The translations under genes and the position numbers were made by a program. 45,280 nucleotides of DNA from a virus: positions 1 to 45,280 of IMG/VR virus record IMGVR_UViG_3300032144_000022; one strand, given 5' to 3'. Positions 20,536 to 27,633 of this stretch are shown here, piece by piece (position 1 is the first letter of the stretch; each line of letters starts with the position of its first letter). The notes under the pieces were generated by a model. That model had not been told where the DNA came from. It did no database searches and was given only the letters and a program-made list of their open reading frames with translations.

Positions 20536-21162
20536 ATGAACTTGCAGAAACTGTTCGCCGCTCGCGGCGGCGATCCGGCCGTAATTGTCCAGCGCGCTTA
20601 CGCGCTTATCACTAAGTCCGGCTTCGAGCAAAGCGAAGGCGGCGTAATCGTTCGCGGCACCGCGACCACGCCTAGCCCGGACCGCTACGGCGACGAAGTT
20701 ATGCCGCTCGGCGCGGAATACAAGCTGCCGCTTTCATTCCTGTGGCAGCACATGAGCGCTAAGCCAGTGGGCAATGTGCGCGCGGCTTCGTTGTCTGCCG
20801 ACGGCATCGACTTTGAAGCATTCATGCCCGAGCCCAGCAAGTCTGCGGCGCTAATCGAGCGCTACCAAGAGGCGCGCGAAAGCGTCGAGCTGGGACTAGT
20901 GCGCGGCGTAAGCATCGGCTTCCGCGCGCTGCCAAACGGTTTTGAAGTCATCGACCACGAGCGCTTTAGCTTGCGGTTTACAAAATGGGAGTGGCTGGAA
21001 TTGTCGCTAGTCACCATTCCCGCGAACGCGGAAGCAACAATCGACAACGTGAAGCACTACGCCAGCGCCGGCTTACCCGCCACTGCGCACCGCGTGACGC
21101 GTCTCACGGCCGAAGACATGCGCCGCACTCGCACAAAAAACCAAGCGACGTACCTAAAGTAA
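20536..21162 (+). CDS. Prohead maturation protease, HK97/U35 type
   Basis: 208 aa. His72 in WQHMS and Ser126 in GVSIGF are the likely catalytic residues of the HK97-type serine protease. It cleaves the capsid's N-terminal delta domain and itself during head maturation. Its position just before the major capsid gene is standard. AAAAGG precedes the ATG. Confidence 0.9.
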   Translation: MNLQKLFAARGGDPAVIVQRAYALITKSGFEQSEGGVIVRGTATTPSPDRYGDEVMPLGAEYKLPLSFLWQHMSAKPVGNVRAASLSADGIDFEAFMPEPSKSAALIERYQEARESVELGLVRGVSIGFRALPNGFEVIDHERFSLRFTKWEWLELSLVTIPANAEATIDNVKHYASAGLPATAHRVTRLTAEDMRRTRTKNQATYLK

Positions 21163-21181
21163 ACACAGGAAAACAGCGCAA

Positions 21182-22558
21182 ATGAATATTGCGGAACTGC
21201 TGAAAATGTGGCGGGACAAGCTGGCGGCGTCGAAGGCTGCGCAGATTGCCGTCATGAAGAAGGCTGGCGACGAGCAACGCACGCTCGACGCCGACGAGAC
21301 GAAAGAGTACGACCGTCTCGGCGTGGACATTTCCAACACGGAAGCCCACATCAAGCGCTTGGAAGAGCTGGAAGCCCGCGAGGCTGCGGCGGCCGTTGCC
21401 GTGCCGCCTGCCGCGACGGCGACCACTGCACGCACGATCACGGGCGCGCCTGCCGTCATCGTTACGCGTAACGTGGACGACGCCTTCCAGGGCCAGTCGT
21501 TTACGCGTCTCGCTATCGCGAAGGCTCTTGCGCACATCAACCAGTCCACGCCGTCGGCCATTGCGGCAGCGCGCTGGGGCAAGACCAATCCGCAGCTGGT
21601 GGAGTGGATTCGCGCTAACGAAGTCTCGGCCGGCAGCACGTCGGGCTGGGGCGCGGAGCTGGTAGCGGCGGACACGCGCTACACGGGCGACTTCATCGAG
21701 TTCCTGCACTCGAAGACGGTTTACGACCGTCTGCCGTTGCGCCCGATTCCCGCGGACGTGAACGTGCGCGGCCAAGACGGCGCGAGCGTCGGCTACTGGG
21801 TCGGCGAAGGCAAGGCGATTCCGACGACGGATGCCAGCTTCTCGGACGTGGACCTGTCGCCTTTGAAGGTCGGCGCCCTCGCTGTCATCACGAAGGACTT
21901 GCTGCGCCGTAGCTCGCCGGAAGCCGAGCGCATGGTGCGCGACTCGCTGCAGAAGGCGAGCACGCAGCGCGTGGATGCGACGTTCTGCGGCGCCGCCGCT
22001 GCTTCGTCCGGCGTCTCGCCGGCCGGCATCTTGAACGGCGTTAGCGCGCTCGGAAGCTCGGGTACGGACTTCGAGGCCGTCGCGCGCGACGTGCAAGAGT
22101 TCTACCAGTACTTCTTGACGCAGAAGAACTTCGGCGAGCTGTACTGGCTCATGAATCCGGGTCTCGCGCTTGCCATCGGCAATTTGCGTAACGACTTCGG
22201 CCAGAAGGTCTTCCCGGACATTCGGCCGGACGGCGGCACGTTCGAGGGCTTCCCTGTCGTCACGGGCGATAACGTCGCCGCAAACGACTTGATCCTGCTC
22301 AAGCCGGGCGATATCTACAAGATTGACGACCGCGGCGTGGAAGTGTCCGTCTCGACGGATGCCACCATCGAAATGAACAGCGTTCCCGTTGGCGACTCCG
22401 TGACGCCGACTGCGGCGGCGGAAGACCCCGTGAACCTGTTCCAGACGGAAAGCATCGCGCTGAAGGTGGTTCGCTCCGCGAACTACGCCAAGCGACGCTC
22501 GACGGCTGTCACGTTCATGACCGACGCGAACTACGGCACGAGCACGCCGACGGACTAA
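21182..22558 (+). CDS. Major capsid protein, HK97 fold
   Basis: 458 aa. The first 80-100 residues are a charged coiled coil (DISNTEAHIKRLEELEAREA), the scaffolding-like delta domain removed by the protease; the HK97-fold shell domain follows, with a typical C-terminus (VVRSANYAKRRSTAVTF). Codon use shifts to more CGT and fewer rare codons than in neighbours, as expected for the most abundant protein. AGGAAA precedes the start and a terminator-like hairpin follows. Confidence 0.95.
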   Translation: MNIAELLKMWRDKLAASKAAQIAVMKKAGDEQRTLDADETKEYDRLGVDISNTEAHIKRLEELEAREAAAAVAVPPAATATTARTITGAPAVIVTRNVDDAFQGQSFTRLAIAKALAHINQSTPSAIAAARWGKTNPQLVEWIRANEVSAGSTSGWGAELVAADTRYTGDFIEFLHSKTVYDRLPLRPIPADVNVRGQDGASVGYWVGEGKAIPTTDASFSDVDLSPLKVGALAVITKDLLRRSSPEAERMVRDSLQKASTQRVDATFCGAAAASSGVSPAGILNGVSALGSSGTDFEAVARDVQEFYQYFLTQKNFGELYWLMNPGLALAIGNLRNDFGQKVFPDIRPDGGTFEGFPVVTGDNVAANDLILLKPGDIYKIDDRGVEVSVSTDATIEMNSVPVGDSVTPTAAAEDPVNLFQTESIALKVVRSANYAKRRSTAVTFMTDANYGTSTPTD

Positions 22559-22571
22559 CGTCCGCCGCGCG

Positions 22572-22620
22572 ACAGCACGAGCTGTTTTTGCATTGGGCTG
22601 GCGTCGCCTTCGGGCGCCAG
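22572..22620 (+). terminator. Terminator-like hairpins after the capsid gene
   Basis: ACAGC-ACGA-GCTGT (22572-22585) runs directly into TTTTT, a short but standard intrinsic terminator shape. A second hairpin with a TTCG loop (CGCC-TTCG-GGCG, extended by CTGG/CCAG) lies at 22598-22620 but lacks a T-run. Partial termination here would lower expression of the portal relative to capsid protein. Confidence 0.5.
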
Positions 22621-22669
22621 CTCCTTACAAAGACTTCTCCAGCTAGCGATAGCAAAGCGAGCGCACTAC

Positions 22670-24334
22670 GTGAACACACTAATACGCACCAGTCGGCGCC
22701 TTACGCGCGCATTCAAGGCTGCCATTAAGGCCGCGACGCTTACGCCAGTAGGCAGCACAGGACGCTGGCTTACTGTGTACGAAAGCTTTAGCGGCGCATG
22801 GCAGCAAGACGTTGCGCTGGACCAGGGCACGATACTTAGCAACACCACGGTGTTCGCGTGCATTCGGCAGATTGCAAACGACATTGCAAAGCTGCCGATT
22901 AATCTAATAGCGCCCATGGCAACGGCGCCGCAAGTGTGGCAGCCGACGGAGAACGCCGCGCACTCGCCTGTGCTGCGCAAGCCGAACCACTACCAAACCC
23001 GCTTCGAGTTCTTCATGTGGTGGCTTACGTCGCTGCTAATCGCAGGCAACACGTACGTGCTAAAGAAGCTCGACGCGTCCGGCATCGTGCGCAAGCTCAT
23101 AGTGCTAGACCCCACGCTGGTTACGGTGCTCGTCTCTACCAGCGGCGACATTTTCTACCGGCTAAGCACGGACCACTTGGCCGGAGTCTTGCCAGACGGC
23201 AGCGGCGACGGCACCAGCGTAACCATTCCTGCGCGCTTCATCATTCACCACAAGTACCTAACGCTTAACCATCCCCTAGTAGGCTGCTCGCCGCTGCAAG
23301 TGGCAGGGCTCGCTGCTACCGCAAACTACAAGATTGCCGAGCACACGAAGCGCTTTTACACGAACTACGCGCGCCCAGCTGGCACGCTCGAAGCTCCGGG
23401 CGAAATCACGGACGAGCAAGCCGACAGACTCAAAGAGCGCTGGGACGAGTTCCGCACGGAAGAGAACGCCGGCCGGCTGCTCGTGCTGGAAGAGGGCTTG
23501 AAGTTCAACGGCATGACCATGAACGCCACGGACGCGCAGCTTATCGAGACGCTTAAGTGGACGGCGGAAGATATCTGCAACGCGTTCGGCGTGCCGGCGT
23601 GGAAGATCGGCGCCGCGGGCGCAGTCGCTCCGAACGGCGCGACGGCGGAAGCTCGCGAGCAAATGTACTACAGCAGCACGCTGCAGCCGCTAATCGAGTG
23701 CATCGAGCTGCTGCTGGACGAAGGGCTGGCGCTGCCAAAAGACTTGGGCGTGGAGTTCGACTTGTGGCACCTGCTGCGGCTCGACACTGCGACGCGGTAC
23801 AAGGCTTACTCCGAAGCAATCAAGGGCGCATGGATGGCACCGAACGAGCCGCGAGCCCGCGAAGGCATGGAGCCGAAGGAAGGCGGCGACGCGCTGTACA
23901 TGCAGCAGCAGAATTACTCGCTTGCTGCGCTCGCGAAGCGCGACGCTGGAGAAGACCCGTTCGGCAAGAAGCCGCCGCCTGCACTGCCCGCTCCGCAGCC
24001 GGAAGCCGGCGAAGAAATCGAGCCACAAGAGGGCCAGCTGGGCTTCCCGATTATTCAGCCGTACGACGCGACGCGCACTTACACCATGGGCGAGTTCTGC
24101 ACGCGCGGCGGCAGCACGTACCAGCTCGTGGTTAACTCGTTAACAGGCGTTGCGCCTGGCACGAAAGACGTGCACGCGTGGACTGTGATTGCTCGCGGCG
24201 GACGCGACGGCAAAGACGCCGTGCCAGACGAAGCTCTGCGCGCAGCGCACGAGCAGCTGCTGCGACGCGTGGACGCGCTCGACGGTCGCACGCAGGTGCT
24301 GGCCGAAGAGCTGCATATGAGCTTCAAGCAGTAA
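22670..24334 (+). CDS. Portal protein, HK97 type, with C-terminal carbohydrate-binding-like extension
   Basis: 554 aa, GTG start. The portal core fills about residues 30-430 (WQQDVALDQGTILSNTTVFA, then ACIRQIANDIAKLPINL). After an acidic Pro-rich linker, residues about 463-506 read YDATRTYTMGEFCTRGGSTY then GVAPG and AWTVIARGG, the pattern of small CBM5/12-like sugar-binding modules of phage tail proteins, followed by a short GRDGKD collagen-like piece and a coiled coil. Such a domain on a portal is odd. Operator copy 8 lies within this extension. Confidence 0.85.
   Translation: MNTLIRTSRRLTRAFKAAIKAATLTPVGSTGRWLTVYESFSGAWQQDVALDQGTILSNTTVFACIRQIANDIAKLPINLIAPMATAPQVWQPTENAAHSPVLRKPNHYQTRFEFFMWWLTSLLIAGNTYVLKKLDASGIVRKLIVLDPTLVTVLVSTSGDIFYRLSTDHLAGVLPDGSGDGTSVTIPARFIIHHKYLTLNHPLVGCSPLQVAGLAATANYKIAEHTKRFYTNYARPAGTLEAPGEITDEQADRLKERWDEFRTEENAGRLLVLEEGLKFNGMTMNATDAQLIETLKWTAEDICNAFGVPAWKIGAAGAVAPNGATAEAREQMYYSSTLQPLIECIELLLDEGLALPKDLGVEFDLWHLLRLDTATRYKAYSEAIKGAWMAPNEPRAREGMEPKEGGDALYMQQQNYSLAALAKRDAGEDPFGKKPPPALPAPQPEAGEEIEPQEGQLGFPIIQPYDATRTYTMGEFCTRGGSTYQLVVNSLTGVAPGTKDVHAWTVIARGGRDGKDAVPDEALRAAHEQLLRRVDALDGRTQVLAEELHMSFKQ
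24130..24145. promoter_or_regulatory. 16-bp palindromic operator, copy 8, inside the portal gene
   Basis: GGTTAACTCGTTAACA, one mismatch. It encodes VVNSLT of the portal extension. No promoter is evident nearby, so a bound repressor could act as a roadblock to late transcription. Confidence 0.55.
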
Positions 24335-24346
24335 GGAGCGCGACAA

Positions 24347-24760
24347 ATGAGCCTCAAAGACTTGCTAACGGGCGGACTGTTTGACAAGGCCGCCGAAGCG
24401 TACAAGGCGAACCAAGAGCGCAAGCAGGCCGAGCACACGCTGGAAGCCAAAATCGTGGCGGCCAAGCAGGAAGGCGAAACGCAGCTGCAGCTGTCCGCGT
24501 TGGAGCGCGACGTGCTCGCGCAGTGGCAGCAGCAAAGCACCTGGAAAGACGAGTACGTTACTGTGTCGCTAGTCGCCATCCTTAACCTGGTGGTAGTCGG
24601 CGGCATTCTCGCGGCGTTCGGCCGGCCGGAAGTGCTCGACGGAGTGCAGCACGCAGTCGAAGCGCTCGTGGCCATGGGCGTGGACGTAGGGCTGCTGCTC
24701 GAAATCACAATCTATTGCGCGCTCGGCTTGTACAGCCTGGTAAAGCTGCGTGGACGTTAA
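24347..24760 (+). CDS. Possible holin
   Basis: 137 aa. A charged helical N-terminal half is followed by two or three hydrophobic helices (YVTVSLVAILNLVVVGGILA, then about residues 92-105 and 111-130) and a basic end. Small proteins of this build near head genes in other phages are often holins. AAGGAG precedes the ATG. It overlaps the TM/coiled-coil gene by 11 bases, a common arrangement of lysis genes, though the lytic enzyme lies 10.8 kb downstream. Confidence 0.45.
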   Translation: MSLKDLLTGGLFDKAAEAYKANQERKQAEHTLEAKIVAAKQEGETQLQLSALERDVLAQWQQQSTWKDEYVTVSLVAILNLVVVGGILAAFGRPEVLDGVQHAVEALVAMGVDVGLLLEITIYCALGLYSLVKLRGR

Positions 24761-25031
24761 CGCCATCGCAGCACTGCTCGCCGCTGGCTGGCCGATCTTC
24801 GCCGCCATCGTGTGCGGCTTCGCCGTCGGCATTTACGTGTGGGCCAACACGAAGCGCGACGTATCCGAAGCACTCAAGCTAGGCGAGCAGAACGCTAAGG
24901 CCATCGAAGGGCTAACGACGAAGCACGAGCAACACGCAGAACGGCTCGCGCGTCTCGAAGCTAACCAAGAGCAAATCTTGGAAGGCATTAACTGGATGCG
25001 TGCCCGCTGGTGGCCGCGAAACAGGAAGTAA
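24750..25031 (+). CDS. Membrane-anchored coiled-coil protein
   Basis: 93 aa, GTG start. One N-terminal membrane helix (residues 12-32) then a heptad-like charged helix (EGLTTKHEQHAERLARLEAN). This shape fits an inner-membrane spanin or an XhlA-like lysis accessory protein. No matching outer-membrane spanin is visible nearby, so the lysis role is uncertain. Confidence 0.5.
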   Translation: MDVNAIAALLAAGWPIFAAIVCGFAVGIYVWANTKRDVSEALKLGEQNAKAIEGLTTKHEQHAERLARLEANQEQILEGINWMRARWWPRNRK

Positions 25032-25036
25032 CGCCA

Positions 25037-25390
25037 ATGATCGTAACTCTACAAGAAGCCAAAGACGCGCTGCGCGTCACGTCGAGCGCAGAAGATGCGC
25101 TTATCCAGAACAAGCTGCACGAAGTGCTAGCGGTGCTGCTGCAGGTCCTGCAGTACGACAGCCTGGACGACTTTCTGTACACAGAGACGGGCAGCACGGA
25201 AGACGAGCTGTACTACGAGTACGGCGAAGAGTGGACCACGACGGGCGACGCCGAGCTAATGCCAGTGCAGATTCTGCGCGCGGGAATCTTCGCGGCTATG
25301 GCTGTCGTGTACGACGACAGAACAGCGTCACCACTGGCCGAAGGCGTTAAGAGCATTCTGCGTCGCTACCGTAACCCGGTCCTGCGCTAA
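25037..25390 (+). CDS. Head-tail connector, gp6-like
   Basis: 117 aa. MIVTLQEAKDALRVTSSAED then a helical region and YRNPVLR at the end fits the gp6-type adaptor that sits under the portal. Start at 25037 is supported by AGGAAG. Followed by a one-base overlap with the next connector gene. Confidence 0.75.
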   Translation: MIVTLQEAKDALRVTSSAEDALIQNKLHEVLAVLLQVLQYDSLDDFLYTETGSTEDELYYEYGEEWTTTGDAELMPVQILRAGIFAAMAVVYDDRTASPLAEGVKSILRRYRNPVLR

Positions 25391-25725
25391 TGCAAACCAA
25401 GTACACGCTGTCCCAGCTAGACCAGCTGGTAACACAGCGGCGACCAGTCAGTACGCCGGACGACATGGGCGGCGTTACTACGACGCTCGCTACCGTCGCG
25501 TCGCACTGGGCGCACGTGCGGCCACTCACGGGCGGCGAAGTGCTCGCTGCCGGACGCACAGAGCAGCGCATTAACTACCTGGTGGTAATCCGCGCTGCAG
25601 GTTCCGACGTGCGAGCCGGCGACGTGTTCACGTGGGAAGGCCGTGACATGCCCGTGCGCGAATCGCCGCCGCCGCAGCGGTCGCCGTGGCTCGAAATCAA
25701 GGTGGAGCTGGGAGCAGCGCCGTAA
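25390..25725 (+). CDS. Head-tail joining (stopper/adaptor) protein
   Basis: 111 aa, beta-rich. DDMGGVTTTLATVASHWAHV followed by RTEQRINYLVVIRA and GDVFTWEGRDMPV follows the SPP1 gp16/HK97 head-closure family (phage head-tail joining). It seals the head and joins the tail. Position between the gp6-like and DUF3168-like genes is standard. Confidence 0.75.
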   Translation: MQTKYTLSQLDQLVTQRRPVSTPDDMGGVTTTLATVASHWAHVRPLTGGEVLAAGRTEQRINYLVVIRAAGSDVRAGDVFTWEGRDMPVRESPPPQRSPWLEIKVELGAAP

Positions 25726-26126
25726 TGGAAGAAGAAGCACACAAGGCCGTGTACGCGGCGCTTACCGAGAATCCGGGCGGACTCACGCTGCGCGACCACG
25801 TGCCCGAGCCCGAGCAGCCCGAAGACGACAGCGCCTTCCCGTATACCGTCATCGGCGAAGGCAACACGGTGCCGCAAGACACAGACGACACGCGCGGCGC
25901 TGATGTGTACTTCGATCTGCGCATCTTCTCGCGCTACAAGGGCTGGAAAGAAGCCGACGGCATCGCGCAGACAATCCGCGACAGGCTGCACATGCAGCTG
26001 CTGGACGTAGACGGCTACTCGTGCTGGGACGTGCTGTGCGAAGCCGCCGAGCGTGTGCCAGAAGTGGCCACGGATAACACACGCGAAATCCGCGTGCGCG
26101 TAAACGTTCGGCTAGACGAAACCTAG
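25725..26126 (+). CDS. Tail completion protein, DUF3168/gp17-like
   Basis: 133 aa. EEEAHKAVYAALTENPG, PYTVIGEGNTVPQDTDDTRG, then a helical IAQTIRDRLH segment is the usual order in DUF3168 tail-completion (tail-terminator) proteins. It caps the tail tube. Starts in a TAATG overlap with the joining protein gene. Confidence 0.75.
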   Translation: MEEEAHKAVYAALTENPGGLTLRDHVPEPEQPEDDSAFPYTVIGEGNTVPQDTDDTRGADVYFDLRIFSRYKGWKEADGIAQTIRDRLHMQLLDVDGYSCWDVLCEAAERVPEVATDNTREIRVRVNVRLDET

Positions 26127-26214
26127 AAGAGCATCGAGCGCATGCGCGGGCTGCCCGCACGCGTGGCGCGAGATACCTAACCGCGGGCGAAAGCAAAAGA
26201 AGGAAAGAGTAACC

Positions 26215-26622
26215 ATGTCTCTAGTGGGACGTTTAATCACGATCACGAAGAACAGCGGCAACGGGCCGGAAGTGGTCGCCGGCATGCGCGCCAAGACCAT
26301 TACGTACGGCGCGGAAACCATCGACGTTACGACCGACGACGACGAGGGCTTCCGCAAGCTGCTGGAAAACGCAGTCGCGCAGCGCCAAATCGACTTGGGC
26401 TTGGAAGGTCTTATCAAAGACGACGAGCTGCTGGAAGTCGCGGCGAGCGCTAACGGCATCTTGGCCGGCGTCTACACCATCACGGTGGGCGGCTTCGGTT
26501 CTATTACGGGCACCTTCGTGTGGTCCGGCTTCGAGTACCAAGGGCCGTATAACGACGCGTCGCAGTACTCGTGCACGGTGCAGAGCAGCGGCGAGTTTAC
26601 GGTTAGCCCGGCGAGCACCTAA
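26215..26622 (+). CDS. Major tail (tube) protein
   Basis: 135 aa. The pattern ITYGAETIDVTTDDDEGFRK followed by several beta strands (GVYTITVGGFGSITGTFVW) matches TP901-1-type major tail proteins, which stack as rings to form the tube. A strong AAGGAAAG ribosome-binding site and codon bias towards common codons fit high expression. A hairpin-like GCGGG/CCCGC repeat precedes it. Confidence 0.85.
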   Translation: MSLVGRLITITKNSGNGPEVVAGMRAKTITYGAETIDVTTDDDEGFRKLLENAVAQRQIDLGLEGLIKDDELLEVAASANGILAGVYTITVGGFGSITGTFVWSGFEYQGPYNDASQYSCTVQSSGEFTVSPAST

Positions 26623-26969
26623 TGGCTAGCCGGTACGTAGACGTACAGCTGGGCGAGCGTAGCTGGCGCATGCCGGCTACGCGCGCCGTCTGGCTGCAGC
26701 TCGCACGAGCGAACCTGGACCCGCTGCGCATCACGTGGCAGCTCGGGCGTGGGCAATTTAACTGGGACTTGGAAACGCTAACGGCAATCGTGCACGCGGG
26801 CGTGTCGGCGGCAGGCTGCAAGATGCAGCGCGACGAAGTGCAGGAAGAAATCTTCCAGCGCGGCGTCATGCCGTTCATTGTCGTGGCTGCCAGCTACGTG
26901 CACGAGCTGGTGCAAGGCGGACCCGAGAAGCCGCTGCCCGGCAGCGAGAGCAACGCGGACCCAAAATAA
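26622..26969 (+). CDS. Tail assembly chaperone, short (G-type) form
   Basis: 115 aa, zero-frame product. It starts in a one-base overlap with the major tail gene. The ETLTAIVHAGVSAAGCKMQR region resembles GTA gp10/tail-chaperone proteins. It ends at TAA directly after the slippery CCCAAAA, so most ribosomes make this form. It should keep the tape measure protein soluble during tail assembly. Confidence 0.75.
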   Translation: MASRYVDVQLGERSWRMPATRAVWLQLARANLDPLRITWQLGRGQFNWDLETLTAIVHAGVSAAGCKMQRDEVQEEIFQRGVMPFIVVAASYVHELVQGGPEKPLPGSESNADPK

Positions 26970-27163
26970 CCGACGGCGAAGGCGAACGCTTCATATGGCA
27001 CAGCTACCAGCTTGCCGTCGGCGCGTGGGGCATGCAGCCGAGCGAGTACTGGGACTTGTCTAACGAAGAGTTCTGGAAGCTCTACGACGTGCGGCGCACG
27101 GACGCGCGGCGCGGGTCTTCGCTGTCAGATAAAGAGCTGGCCGAACTGTACGAGCTTCTTTAG
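26622..27163 (+). CDS. Tail assembly chaperone, long (GT-type) form by -1 frameshift
   Basis: A slip at C-CCA-AAA (26960-26966), one codon before the zero-frame stop, would add 65 codons (about 180 aa in total). The added part, containing IWHSYQLAVGAWGMQPSEYW and then NEEFWKLYD, has the Trp-rich pattern of tail-chaperone second domains and no start codon of its own. Lambda G/GT and many siphophages make the long form this way. Confidence 0.8.
26960..26966 (+). other. -1 ribosomal frameshift heptamer CCCAAAA
   Basis: CCCAAAA is in the X-XXY-YYZ phase relative to the upstream reading frame (codons CCA AAA), directly before the TAA stop. The -1 frame after it is open to 27163. Confidence 0.8.
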
Positions 27164-27172
27164 GCGCATCAC

Positions 27173-27628
27173 ATGGCACGACGAGTACGCGGGCAGTTCG
27201 GCTTCGAGATAGACCCGCAATCACTGGCGGACTTACAGCGCCAGCTCGAAGTCGAACTGCCCAAAGAGTCGAAGCGCGCTGCTACGACAATCGTTAAGAA
27301 AGGCGCGCAAGAGCTAGCGCTGCGCATCGCGCGCGAAGCGCCAGAAGACACAGGCCGATTGTGGCGCGCTGTCTTCTCGATTGCGTACAAGGCTGTGCGC
27401 AACTTGCCAGTGGCTGCTGCGGCGCGAATCAAGTCCGGCAAGAAGTGGGGCGCGGAAGATGCGTTCTATTACCGCTGGTTTAAGAAAGGCACAAAGCACA
27501 TGCCGGCAGACGACTTCGTGGGCCGTGCAAATGCAGCAATGCGTCCGCGGTTCCAAGAGCTAAGCCGCGAGTACGTGAAGCTTCTAGTTAAAGCGTGGGA
27601 GCGGCGACAACGCCGCCGAAGCAGGTAA
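27173..27628 (+). CDS. Minor tail protein, HK97 gp10-like
   Basis: 151 aa, basic. ELALRIAREAPEDTGRLWRA followed by the long basic helix near the C-terminus fits the HK97 gp10 group (tail-associated). These genes usually lie before the major tail gene; here it follows the chaperone, so order is slightly rearranged. The role (tail completion or tape binding) is inferred. Confidence 0.6.
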   Translation: MARRVRGQFGFEIDPQSLADLQRQLEVELPKESKRAATTIVKKGAQELALRIAREAPEDTGRLWRAVFSIAYKAVRNLPVAAAARIKSGKKWGAEDAFYYRWFKKGTKHMPADDFVGRANAAMRPRFQELSREYVKLLVKAWERRQRRRSR

Positions 27629-27633
27629 CGCAA

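Noticed and set aside
21104-22096. Long - strand open frame (330 codons)
   Set aside because: Antisense to the protease and major capsid genes; very Arg-rich, a shadow of the strongly biased capsid codons.
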